From Paracoccaceae bacterium (GTDB taxonomy: Bacteria; Pseudomonadota; Alphaproteobacteria; Rhodobacterales; Rhodobacteraceae): 10,398 nt of DNA. This document shows positions 1-6,716 of the stretch, piece by piece (position 1 is the first letter of the stretch; the number at the start of each line of letters is the position of its first letter). Where the stretch lies: the NCBI GenBank assembly GCA_026982275.1, contig JALSHK010000438.1, positions 1-10,398 on the forward strand, given 5' to 3'. The translations under genes and the position numbers were made by a program. The notes beneath the pieces were generated by a model. The model was not told the DNA's origin, ran no database searches, and worked only from the letters and a program-made list of their open reading frames with translations.

Positions 1-472
1 TTTCCGGCATGTCGGTGGTGGGCTCGCGCAGCACCAGCCTTGGCTTGGGCGGCTTTTCCAAAGTCGTTTCAAAATCGGACAGGCCAAGCCCCCGCTCCGG
101 ATCATCGGGTAATTCTGCCTCGGAATAGGCAATGGAAAAGGAGCTGGAATTCGAAAATATACGCAACAGATCAGACAGGATTTTCGAACAATCCAGCGCA
201 TGCCCCGGATTGTTCAAAACACTGTGATCGGCAATCACCTCGCCGCTGACCTTGCAAACAAGGCCGAAAAGGCGTTTTTCGCCAGCCAGAACCTCGATAA
301 CGCTGGTGCCGCCAGAAAGCACAATCCGCCGGGGCAGCACCGTCTGATCCACGAGATTCAGCAAAAACCTCGCTTTTTCTTCCGCCGAGAGCGGCCGCGA
401 CACAATCCCCGGCGCCTCCTGCACTTTAGCTTGCTTCCCCAAACGCCCGAGCAGCATTTCTTTCAGCCCCAT
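1..472 (-). CDS. Hypothetical protein, partial, last visible gene of the dynamin/Roadblock cluster
   Basis: An open frame starts with ATG at 472-470 and stays open for 157 codons to the left edge, so the C-terminus is missing. The start is supported by a good ribosome binding site, AAGGGAG, about seven bases upstream. I do not recognise the family. The visible part begins MGLKEMLLGRLGKQ, a short basic amphipathic stretch. Next come a helical segment near residues 29-42, a strand-rich region with SGGTSVIEV and LFGLVCKVSGEVI (about 50-80), and a helix with HALDCSKILSDLLRIF (about 91-106). From about residue 120 it turns acidic and proline-rich. No signal peptide or membrane segment is visible. 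It lies 96 bases downstream of the Roadblock-like gene on the same strand and is probably co-transcribed with it, perhaps with attenuation at the hairpin between them. A functional link to the GTPases is inferred from position only. Confidence 0.72.
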   Translation of the reverse strand, partial: MGLKEMLLGRLGKQAKVQEAPGIVSRPLSAEEKARFLLNLVDQTVLPRRIVLSGGTSVIEVLAGEKRLFGLVCKVSGEVIADHSVLNNPGHALDCSKILSDLLRIFSNSSSFSIAYSEAELPDDPERGLGLSDFETTLEKPPKPRLVLREPTTDMPE

Positions 473-499
473 CCTGTATCTCCCTTGAAGGCCCGACAA

Positions 500-529
500 C
501 AAGGGGAATCCGAAGCCGGACCCCCCTTG
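500..529 (-). other. Strong intergenic hairpin, possible attenuator or processing site
   Basis: In the minus-strand transcript, arms at 529-517 and 512-500 can form 13 consecutive pairs around the four-base loop GCUU. Two of these pairs are G-U, so pairing is complete only in the minus-strand RNA, which suggests the RNA is the functional form. It lies after the Roadblock-like stop (569) and before the next start (472). It is followed by UUGUUGUC rather than a clean U run, so a partial terminator, an mRNA-stabilising end or an RNase III site are all possible. Confidence 0.6.
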
Positions 530-568
530 CAAAATTCAACAGCCGGAATGGCCGGTCAACAAGCGCGG

Positions 569-973
569 CTAGACCGCGTCTGTCACCCCGTCCAGCGCCA
601 TGCGGGATTTGGCCAGAACCATGCCGATATTTGCGCTTTTGCGGGTAACAAAGGTAAGCACATGATCCGGATAGGTTTTGGTGCGCATGAAGCAGTGAAT
701 CAGATTGTCGCTGAATACCAGAAATTCCTGAAAATAGTGATGGTCGCTATCCTCATTGCCGCGGGATTTCTTGAATGATTCCTCTACCTGAAGCACGGTT
801 GGTCCCTGAAACATATCGGTGGTGGCCGCCGCTACCATATCCAGCACTTCCTGAGGATGGGAATCCAGCGTTTTTACCGCCAGTAGCATCCCTGACGACA
901 TATCGACATAGGCCGCGGCCACACATTCAGGGACAGTTTTCATAGCATCCGATAGAGCTTTATCTAGTGACAT
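569..973 (-). CDS. Roadblock/LC7-like domain protein
   Basis: This 134-residue soluble protein has the layout expected of a single Roadblock/LC7 (MglB-like) domain. A first helix (residues 2-14) precedes a strand pair with CVAAAYVDMSSGMLLAVKT (17-35), then a long helix PQEVLDMVAAATTDMF (40-55). Two more strands follow, FLVFSDNLIHCFMR (84-97) and HVLTFVTRKSANIG (104-117), and a C-terminal helix (118-130). The 'LTFVTRKSANIG' segment resembles the end of Roadblock domains. Members of this fold dimerise and often bind or regulate small GTPases, as MglB does for MglA; that role is not visible here. The start is supported by AGAAAGGA about ten bases upstream. It sits 87 bases after the second GTPase on the same strand, so GTPase regulation is a reasonable inference. 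The family call rests on pattern recognition, without a profile search. Confidence 0.66.
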   Translation of the reverse strand: MSLDKALSDAMKTVPECVAAAYVDMSSGMLLAVKTLDSHPQEVLDMVAAATTDMFQGPTVLQVEESFKKSRGNEDSDHHYFQEFLVFSDNLIHCFMRTKTYPDHVLTFVTRKSANIGMVLAKSRMALDGVTDAV

Positions 974-1060
974 ATTTGGTATCCTTTCTGGATATTTTGG
1001 TTCTTCGGTTTCTTTTGGTTGGCATGGTTTCGTTTCGGCGATAGGTGCTGTCGGATGTCT

Positions 1061-2188
1061 CTAACCACCTTGTATGGCCAAAGCTGAAAGACGGAACGTT
1101 GAGGCTTCGTTATCCCTGAATAATGCTTTTGACTGCATTTCTCGTAAAAGCTGCACTGCAAGATCGACCGCCAGCATAGAACAATCCTTCCGGCCGGTTT
1201 CTGAAATCACGTTTCCGAGATAGGCCGCCGCCTGCTTAAACGCCAAAGCCTGCCCGCTATTCCCCCCCTGCGCGCCCATAGGTAGCAGCACTTCGGAAAA
1301 CCCCTGCATTCGATCCCACAGATATTGGGCGGCTTCCAGATCTTGCAGATCGCGCTGCGCCTGAAGCCAGATAGTGAAATCTGCCAATTCTTCAGCCCAT
1401 GCGCTGGCCAGATTTTCGTGTGAAATATAGGTTTCCGGCTCCGCTACTCGCGCCGGGGCGTCCTGTGCCGCCCTGCCATAAAGCGGGGATTTTTTGAACT
1501 CGCGCTGCACATTATCAAAAAGCGCCTCGCCGCCGCTTTGCTGCCAAAGCGCGGGCTCCTTGGCAGCCGATACCGATTTCCGGCTACTGTCCAGCATCAA
1601 AATCGAGCCAAAATAACGCGTGGCTTCTCGCAAAAGCCGCGCCCTCACCTTGGCAAGGTCCTCGGTATTGTGCAGATAATCCGAGCGGGTAACCGCGAGA
1701 ATAGCCGTTTTGCGCAGCCTTGCCGGCAGCGCTTCCACAATCGTTATTTCCGAAAGGCACCATGCGCGCTGCCCCATGGTAGCCCAGATCAGAAGATCCG
1801 CATTGGCAAGCACGGCGCGCCCTTCAGCCGAAAGGGTTCCGCCCTGATCAACCGAAACTTCCGAAATGCGCGCCCCGTTGAACTTTTCCAGCGGCACGGC
1901 GATATCGATAGACCCTATCGATACCTCCGCTGCGCCGTGAAATAAATCGTCTTTTCCCAGCGGCTCGCCGGATTTGGCGCCGCGAATATCGTAATGCTCG
2001 GCCGTGGCCGGAATAATGCGGGCCGGCGGCAAAGCCGATACCTGGACCTTTGCCGGCAATACCTCCTTTTGCAGCAGCAGATTAATGATCGAGGATTTGC
2101 CGGAGTTGAACTCTCCGGCCACCACGATATCAAAATAACCGGCATCCTCCATTGCCCCGGCAGGTTCGTTTCGATTGGGCATAATCAT
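1061..2188 (-). CDS. Dynamin-related GTPase, second of a tandem pair, with degenerate switch motifs
   Basis: This 375-residue protein has an N-terminal P-loop GEFNSGKS (25-32) preceded by a hydrophobic strand (FDIVVAG), the usual start of a dynamin-like G domain. TRSD (167-170) fits the G4 base-recognition motif. The expected switch motifs are poor. After LPAKVQ (44-49) the usual G2 threonine is replaced by S-A, and where DTPG is expected there is DQGG (114-117). The protein may bind nucleotide but hydrolyse it weakly. The C-terminal half (about 255-375) is helical, with no clear membrane segment, and is much shorter than in its upstream partner. The ATG at 2188 overlaps the TGA of the upstream gene (ATGA), implying translational coupling; a second ATG two codons later (2182) is also possible. 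The TAG stop is at 1063-1061. Tandem bacterial dynamin-like pairs such as IniA/IniC or DynA/DynB are a known theme, but I cannot assign this one to those families. Confidence 0.82.
   Translation of the reverse strand: MIMPNRNEPAGAMEDAGYFDIVVAGEFNSGKSSIINLLLQKEVLPAKVQVSALPPARIIPATAEHYDIRGAKSGEPLGKDDLFHGAAEVSIGSIDIAVPLEKFNGARISEVSVDQGGTLSAEGRAVLANADLLIWATMGQRAWCLSEITIVEALPARLRKTAILAVTRSDYLHNTEDLAKVRARLLREATRYFGSILMLDSSRKSVSAAKEPALWQQSGGEALFDNVQREFKKSPLYGRAAQDAPARVAEPETYISHENLASAWAEELADFTIWLQAQRDLQDLEAAQYLWDRMQGFSEVLLPMGAQGGNSGQALAFKQAAAYLGNVISETGRKDCSMLAVDLAVQLLREMQSKALFRDNEASTFRLSALAIQGG
1903..1923. repeat. Perfect inverted repeat inside the second GTPase gene
   Basis: Two perfect nine-base arms, TATCGATAG and CTATCGATA, are separated by three bases (ACC on the plus strand). 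They lie inside the coding sequence for residues around VSIGSIDI. The arrangement could fold as an mRNA hairpin or serve as a dyad protein-binding site. It may also be chance, given that Ile, Asp and Ser codons readily produce ATCGAT. Confidence 0.5.
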
Positions 2189-4362
2189 TGGCTGCCCACC
2201 CTGGATTTCGCAGCAGATGCTGGCCGGTTTGGCCGGGCCAAAACCAGATTTTCCAGCTCGGCACTAAAATCGGCCAGCTGTTTGATGCGCTTATGTCGCG
2301 CCTTAGCCCGCTTCGCGCGGTTGGCGTTGATCCGGCTTATGGTATCCTTGTTCACCCCTTGATCCAGCGCCTCGATTTCCGACTTCAGAACACCGACCTC
2401 CTCAACCAGCAATTGCCGGGCGGCCTGCTTGATATTGGAAATTCTAGAAAGGGCCTCGAAGGTCCGCTCTGCAATGGCATCCTCCGCCACTTTACTGCAA
2501 ATATTGACCGCAGGTAGCATTTCTTGCCGGATAACCTGTTGGATCCGGGCAATTGCCTCTTCTTTGGTCATCTCGGTTTTTTTCCAGAACTTCCAGCCTC
2601 GCTCGTTGACCAGCTCAATATCGACAAGGGTTGTAGATGGCTTGAAGCCGGGAAAAATATCGTCATGCGGCAGATTTTCCAGCAGCTTTGAAATATCGAT
2701 ATTGCCCAGCACAGATCCGATTTTCCGGTCGGTATTTTTTCCGAATCTGTCAATCAACAGGTCCATTTCCTCGCGGCCCTTGTGAAAGCTCAACACCGTT
2801 TGTTTTTCAATCTTCTGTCCGAGATCCGCGGTATCGAGCGACCACTTATTCCCTGCGGCTCCCGAGGAAAACGCCGTGCCCAGATCGGCGGCTTGCCCGT
2901 CAATAAAACTGGAAAGCGTGGCTTCGATCGTGTGCATGATCGATTGCGAAACGACCTGGCCGTTTTCCAGCAGCTTGCTGCGGGTCTCGCCCTCGTCATT
3001 GTCAAATTCGTCCGCCAGATCGGCCAGAGCGTTTACTCTGGCAATCAGCCGGTTTTTTTCCGCTTCCAGAATGGCCGGAATATCGCCAACATCCAGCAGC
3101 ATCACCTCGTCACCCTCCAACCGCTCGGAAAGCAGCTTTTCATGCATGGCAACGGTGGCGGAAATCTCGGCGGTGATCTCGGAAATTGCCGCCCGAACCG
3201 GGCCTTGGGCTATTTTTTCAGACAAAACCTGCCCAAGATGCGCCACGCCGGAAGCCAGCCATAACCGCTCACGGGCGGGAATACTCTCTGCCACTCCGGT
3301 TTTGGCGCAATAGGCCGCAAATCCGGCAGTATTTATGGCATTTTCAACCTCGTCATCGCTGCCATGCTGGGCAATATAGCCCCAATGGGCGCTCCCCGCG
3401 AGCAGGGTATAGGGCGCGCCATCAAGATCGGCATCCAGCTTTTGCCGCAAGCTGTGCAGCAGCTCCGGCACATCGGCTTCGGGCGCTTCAAGCTCGTCAA
3501 TCCGGTTGACAAAAACAACCAAAGCCTTGCCCTTATGGCGCGAAAGCATTTTGATCAGGGCCATATCCGCCGCGCCCAGCGCCTGATGCACCGATAAAGC
3601 AACGGTAAAAATACCGGAATCTCGAAAGCTGCTGGTGGTGATCTCGTCGCGCACCAGAAACGGATCATTTATGCCCGGCGTATCCGATAGCGTCACCGGA
3701 ATGGCAAAAGGCCCGGCGTCCAGAAAAACCTCGGCCGATTTGGTAATGCCCGAAAAACGGCCGGCATTCACCGTCTCGTCCATATCGCCGTCTTTATCAG
3801 GGTGGCCAGCGCTCACATAGCGCTCGAGAATTTCCGGTGTGATATTGTTGAAGCGGTGATGCTTGCCCAGCAAATGGCGATAAAGCGAACCGAGCCGCTT
3901 TTCGGCCTTGGCTTTCATCTCCTCGATCTGGGCCTGCAAAACCGAAACATCAAAGCCGGGCAGAAGATCTTCGGCCATGGCGCGGGTTTCCTTGTCGCCC
4001 TCCAGCACCTTTTGCCATTCATCCGCGCTGAAAAACTGGAATTCGCCGCCGCTATGGGGCTTGTCCGCATGGCCAAAATGCAGATTGGTAATTACCGCCG
4101 TCCACGGGTTTACCTCGGTGGGCAGCAGATCCCGAATACCCGAAAGCACATTGATCAGCGTGCTTTTCCCCGCCTTCACCTGCCCGACCACAGAAATGCG
4201 CACATGACACCGGTTCAGCGCGCTCGACGCCGCACCCATCAAGGCTTCGACCTCCGGAAACTCCGACTGCCTCTGAGAATTTACAAGCTTAACCATCGCA
4301 TCAATACTTATGCGAGACTCATTACCAATCGTTGAAACCAGATCCATCTGAACAGTCCACAC
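2185..4362 (-). CDS. Dynamin-like GTPase, first of a tandem pair
   Basis: This 725-residue large GTPase has a complete G domain. G1 is GQVKAGKST (60-68). G2 lies in LPTEVNPWTAVIT (80-92), with Thr88 in the expected place. G3 is DTPG (227-230) and G4 is NRID (286-289), following the strand ALVVFV. The 'LPTxVxPxTAVIT' context is typical of bacterial dynamin-like proteins. The remainder (about 375-725) is largely helical and stalk-like. It includes an aromatic-basic patch GWKFWKK (589-595) that might contact membrane, and a strongly basic helix NRAKRAKARHKRIKQ (681-695). No long transmembrane segment is evident. Dynamins use GTP to oligomerise and remodel membranes; that activity is inferred here. 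The start is uncertain: GTG at 4362 gives this length, whereas ATG at 4347 would remove five residues, and neither has a strong ribosome binding site. It is the first gene of the minus-strand cluster and its TGA overlaps the next start. Confidence 0.88.
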   Translation of the reverse strand: MWTVQMDLVSTIGNESRISIDAMVKLVNSQRQSEFPEVEALMGAASSALNRCHVRISVVGQVKAGKSTLINVLSGIRDLLPTEVNPWTAVITNLHFGHADKPHSGGEFQFFSADEWQKVLEGDKETRAMAEDLLPGFDVSVLQAQIEEMKAKAEKRLGSLYRHLLGKHHRFNNITPEILERYVSAGHPDKDGDMDETVNAGRFSGITKSAEVFLDAGPFAIPVTLSDTPGINDPFLVRDEITTSSFRDSGIFTVALSVHQALGAADMALIKMLSRHKGKALVVFVNRIDELEAPEADVPELLHSLRQKLDADLDGAPYTLLAGSAHWGYIAQHGSDDEVENAINTAGFAAYCAKTGVAESIPARERLWLASGVAHLGQVLSEKIAQGPVRAAISEITAEISATVAMHEKLLSERLEGDEVMLLDVGDIPAILEAEKNRLIARVNALADLADEFDNDEGETRSKLLENGQVVSQSIMHTIEATLSSFIDGQAADLGTAFSSGAAGNKWSLDTADLGQKIEKQTVLSFHKGREEMDLLIDRFGKNTDRKIGSVLGNIDISKLLENLPHDDIFPGFKPSTTLVDIELVNERGWKFWKKTEMTKEEAIARIQQVIRQEMLPAVNICSKVAEDAIAERTFEALSRISNIKQAARQLLVEEVGVLKSEIEALDQGVNKDTISRINANRAKRAKARHKRIKQLADFSAELENLVLARPNRPASAAKSRVGSQ

Positions 4363-4639
4363 TTCTATGGCGACCCCGTTAGAGAATCGCTTTACAATCA
4401 GTCTGTCTAACTATGGTTATAAATGTGACAGAAATATGTTTTTTGCATCCATTTTCTTCAGGACCGCTAACAAAATCCGATACCCAATAGCCAAGGTTCC
4501 CCCTACAAGTAGGTTGAAATCATTCATATTTTAGTTTTTAATACCTCAACGGAATTTCAGATTTGCACGGCAGGCTCGGGCGGGATTGCGAGATTTCAAG
4601 CACGGCATTTTTTTCTTACCCGACCCCAAGGCCACTCCG
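4363..4639. other. Divergent intergenic region between the dynamin cluster and the redox/globin operon
   Basis: This AT-richer spacer must hold the promoters for both directions. The plus-strand promoter is listed separately. For the minus strand I found no convincing -35/-10 pair. An inverted repeat, GTTAGA (4378-4383) and TCTAAC (4406-4411), lies just upstream of the dynamin start and could be an operator. I saw no clear FNR-type (TTGAT-N4-ATCAA) or NsrR-type palindrome, although a nitric-oxide or oxygen regulator would make sense for the globin gene. No small gene was seen. Confidence 0.5.
4514..4542 (+). promoter_or_regulatory. Predicted sigma70-type promoter for the redox/globin operon
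   Basis: TTGAAA at 4514-4519 and TTTAAT at 4537-4542 each match the consensus hexamer at five of six bases, with a 17-base spacer. Transcription would begin near 4549, giving a leader of about 90 bases to the ATG at 4640. Confidence 0.5.
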
Positions 4640-6169
4640 ATGAAAACCGACCGATCGATCAAATTTGAAGGAAAGAAATATCACCTATCGGACGGGCAGA
4701 CCGCGCTTGACGCGATGCTGCGCGGCGGTGCCGATCTGTTTTTCTCCTGCCGTAAGGGCACCTGCCGTTCCTGTATGCTCGAAGTTGTAAGCGGCGATCC
4801 GGGGCCTGCGGCTATCGCCCGCCTGCCGGAAGAGTTGCAAGCGCTCGGATTTTTCCTGCCTTGCGTGACCGATTCTCCGGCTTCGGTAGTCGCGCAGCGG
4901 CCCGACCTGTCCAAATGGATCATTCCCGCTGAAATCGCCGAAAAATCCCGCCTCACAGAAACGGTTTACAAAATCCTGATCGAAACGGAGCGGCAGATCG
5001 ATTGGCGAGCGGGGCAGTATATTTCGATCCGCAATCCGCAAGGAGAGGCCCGGAGCTATTCGATTGCCAGCCTGCCCGAAGATTATTTTTTGGAAATCCA
5101 TATCCGGCATTATCCTGACGGCAAGCTCAGCGACTGGCTGATAAACGGGGTGGAAACCGGCGCAAGGATCGAGCTGAACGGGCCGTTCGGGGAATGCTTC
5201 TATACCAGCGACCTTGGAGATCTATCGCTGGTTCTGGCCGCGACGGGCAGCGGCGGCGGCACCATGCTCGGCCTGGCGCGCGAGGCGTTGAAGGCTGGCC
5301 ATAAGCCGTCTATTACCCTCTATCATGGTGGCAGCAAAACAGAGGATCTATATCTGCGCGAGGCCCTGGGCGCGCTGGAAGCGGCCTATAGCAACTTCAG
5401 CGCGCATTCTATTGCCTCGCATGCAGGCGAAAAAATGCGCTTGCCCGAAAAGATTTTGCCTTGCCACCCTGATCTTTCGGAGGCGGCGCTGTTTCTGTGC
5501 GGGCATCCGGATATGGTTGAGGCCATGCGCATCGGCGGGCTGAAAAACGGGGTTTCGCTAGAGCGGATATTTGCGGACCCCTTTGAGCCGCCGGCGGATT
5601 ATGCGCCGCAGGATAACAAAAAATTCGAAGGCTTCGCGCCTCGGCAGGATATGTGGAAAGCTCTGGAGAACGGACGCTTGCTCACCACAATCCTGACGGA
5701 TTTCTATAATCGCGCCTTTGAGGATGCCCGTCTGGCACCGTTTTTTCATAAGGTCACCAAGCAGCGCCTGATCGAAAAACAATATGCCTTTACCCGCGAC
5801 CTGCTCACCGGCACGCGGGATTATTTTGGCGAGCTGCCGTTTAATTCCCACCACTGGATGATTATCTCCGATGAGCTGTTTGATCATCGGGAGCGGTTGT
5901 TTTTTTCGGTAGTCCGGCGCTATGATCTGCCCGAGGCCTATATTCGGGAATGGGCCGGGCTGAACGAGATGTTTCGGCGTGAAATCGTAAAAGGTTCGGC
6001 CCGTGGGCAGATAATCGACGGGGTCGAGCATATAAAAGAAGGCCGCTTGATGGAGGAAATCATTGTGGATACGCTTTGTGACGGCTGCGGCGGGGAAATT
6101 CGCACCGGCGAGACCGCCCTGCTGCTCGAGCGCACCGGTGAGCTTTTTTGCAGCAGGTGCCAGACATAA
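4640..6169 (+). CDS. Ferredoxin-FAD/NAD reductase-truncated haemoglobin fusion with C-terminal zinc ribbon
   Basis: This is a 509-residue multidomain redox protein. Residues 1-85 form a 2Fe-2S ferredoxin domain with cysteines 37, 42, 45 (CRKGTCRSC) and 75. Residues about 95-195 form a ferredoxin-reductase FAD domain with RSYS (139-142). Residues about 198-310 form the NAD(P) domain, with TGSGGGT (202-208) and CGHPDMV (287-293). After a proline-rich linker, residues about 335-455 resemble a truncated haemoglobin: FY (355-356, Tyr at B10), LAPFFHKV, then HHWMII, where His404 is the likely proximal haem ligand. The tail carries two CxxC pairs (480/483 and 504/507). The first half is built like dioxygenase reductases. 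The whole is like flavohaemoglobin with the globin moved to the C-terminus, so NO dioxygenase or O2-linked electron transfer is plausible but unproven. ATG 4640 has AAGG upstream and begins directly at the ferredoxin fold; an in-frame TTG at 4586 would add 18 non-conserved-looking residues. Confidence 0.88.
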   Translation: MKTDRSIKFEGKKYHLSDGQTALDAMLRGGADLFFSCRKGTCRSCMLEVVSGDPGPAAIARLPEELQALGFFLPCVTDSPASVVAQRPDLSKWIIPAEIAEKSRLTETVYKILIETERQIDWRAGQYISIRNPQGEARSYSIASLPEDYFLEIHIRHYPDGKLSDWLINGVETGARIELNGPFGECFYTSDLGDLSLVLAATGSGGGTMLGLAREALKAGHKPSITLYHGGSKTEDLYLREALGALEAAYSNFSAHSIASHAGEKMRLPEKILPCHPDLSEAALFLCGHPDMVEAMRIGGLKNGVSLERIFADPFEPPADYAPQDNKKFEGFAPRQDMWKALENGRLLTTILTDFYNRAFEDARLAPFFHKVTKQRLIEKQYAFTRDLLTGTRDYFGELPFNSHHWMIISDELFDHRERLFFSVVRRYDLPEAYIREWAGLNEMFRREIVKGSARGQIIDGVEHIKEGRLMEEIIVDTLCDGCGGEIRTGETALLLERTGELFCSRCQT

Positions 6170-6690
6170 TGAATCTTCCCTCCGGCAGCCATGTTGTCTT
6201 TCGCCCGCCATCCGGCGCAAAATCCGCCTATTTCGGCCCCAATAATTTTTGCTGGCTAATTCCGGGCCTGCTCGGCGGCACCCCGCGCCCGGGTATTTTC
6301 AAGCCTCCCCATCGGGATCTGGCAGCGCTTCAGCGAGTGAATACACGGCTTTTGGTAACCCTCACCGAGGAATACCAGCCCGATGAGGCACAAAACACCG
6401 CCCATGACATAGACACCCTTTATGTGCCAATCCCCGATCTGGCCCCACCCACGCCCGAGCAGGCAAAGGCGATCTGCCGAACGGTGTCGGAATATGTGGA
6501 GCGGGGGGAGGCGGTGGTTTTTCATTGTCATGCCGGAAAGGGCCGCACCGGCACCCTGCTGGCCGCCATGCTGATCTGGGCGGGGAAATCGGCCGAAGAA
6601 GCGATTGTCGAAACCCGAAAACGAAATCCGCAATGGATCGAATCCGACAGCCAGATAGAATTCCTGAAAGCCTTTCCTGCGATGATCTGA
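6169..6690 (+). CDS. Dual-specificity-type protein phosphatase family protein
   Basis: This 173-residue cytoplasmic protein carries the Cys-based phosphatase signature HCHAGKGRTG, with nucleophile Cys120 and phosphate-binding Arg126 (CX5R). Asp90 in PIPD fits the general acid. The N-terminal WLIPGLLGGTPRP and the segment LLVTLTEE match small bacterial dual-specificity phosphatases related to the CDKN3-like group. The substrate is unknown and could be a phosphoprotein, a phosphoinositide or another small phosphate ester. The chosen ATG (6169-6171) overlaps the TAA of the upstream fusion gene by one base (TAATG), so reinitiation or coupled translation is likely. An in-frame TTG at 6148 is possible but lies inside the upstream zinc-ribbon codons. 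The coupling suggests that the two products are made together, though no biochemical link between them is known to me. Confidence 0.87.
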   Translation: MNLPSGSHVVFRPPSGAKSAYFGPNNFCWLIPGLLGGTPRPGIFKPPHRDLAALQRVNTRLLVTLTEEYQPDEAQNTAHDIDTLYVPIPDLAPPTPEQAKAICRTVSEYVERGEAVVFHCHAGKGRTGTLLAAMLIWAGKSAEEAIVETRKRNPQWIESDSQIEFLKAFPAMI

Positions 6691-6695
6691 CGCCT

Positions 6696-6716
6696 GCGCC
6701 CCCGGGCGCGCCTTTT
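6696..6716 (+). terminator. Probable terminator of the fusion-phosphatase operon
   Basis: Six bases after the phosphatase stop, GCGCC (6696-6700) and GGCGC (6705-6709) pair around CCCG, followed by GCC and four Ts (6713-6716). The stem is short but all G-C. The offset and short T run make it weaker than the terminators after rpsO and pnp. Confidence 0.55.

Noticed and set aside
542..557. CCGG-AATGG-CCGG as a terminator after the Roadblock-like gene
   Set aside because: Only four pairs form and the T run does not follow directly; the stronger hairpin at 500-529 is the better candidate in this spacer.
200..778. A 192-codon plus-strand open frame opposite the two left-most genes
   Set aside because: It is rich in Arg, His, Gln and Pro, as expected for the antisense of GC-rich coding DNA, has no recognisable domain, and overlaps two better-supported minus-strand genes with ribosome binding sites.
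4420..4560. FNR, NnrR or NsrR operator upstream of the globin fusion
   Set aside because: Partial half-sites occur (TTGAAATCATTCAT, TGTTTTTTGCATCC), but no palindrome is close enough to any of these consensus sites to support a call.
4586..4639. TTG 4586 as the start of the ferredoxin fusion
   Set aside because: The extra 18 residues precede the ferredoxin fold and contain no recognisable element. ATG 4640 has an AAGG at suitable spacing and begins at the expected domain edge, so it is preferred, though TTG cannot be fully excluded.
5558..6220. A 220-codon minus-strand open frame opposite the globin part of the fusion gene
   Set aside because: The plus strand in this stretch encodes clear globin and zinc-ribbon motifs; the antisense product has no recognisable pattern and no ribosome binding site.
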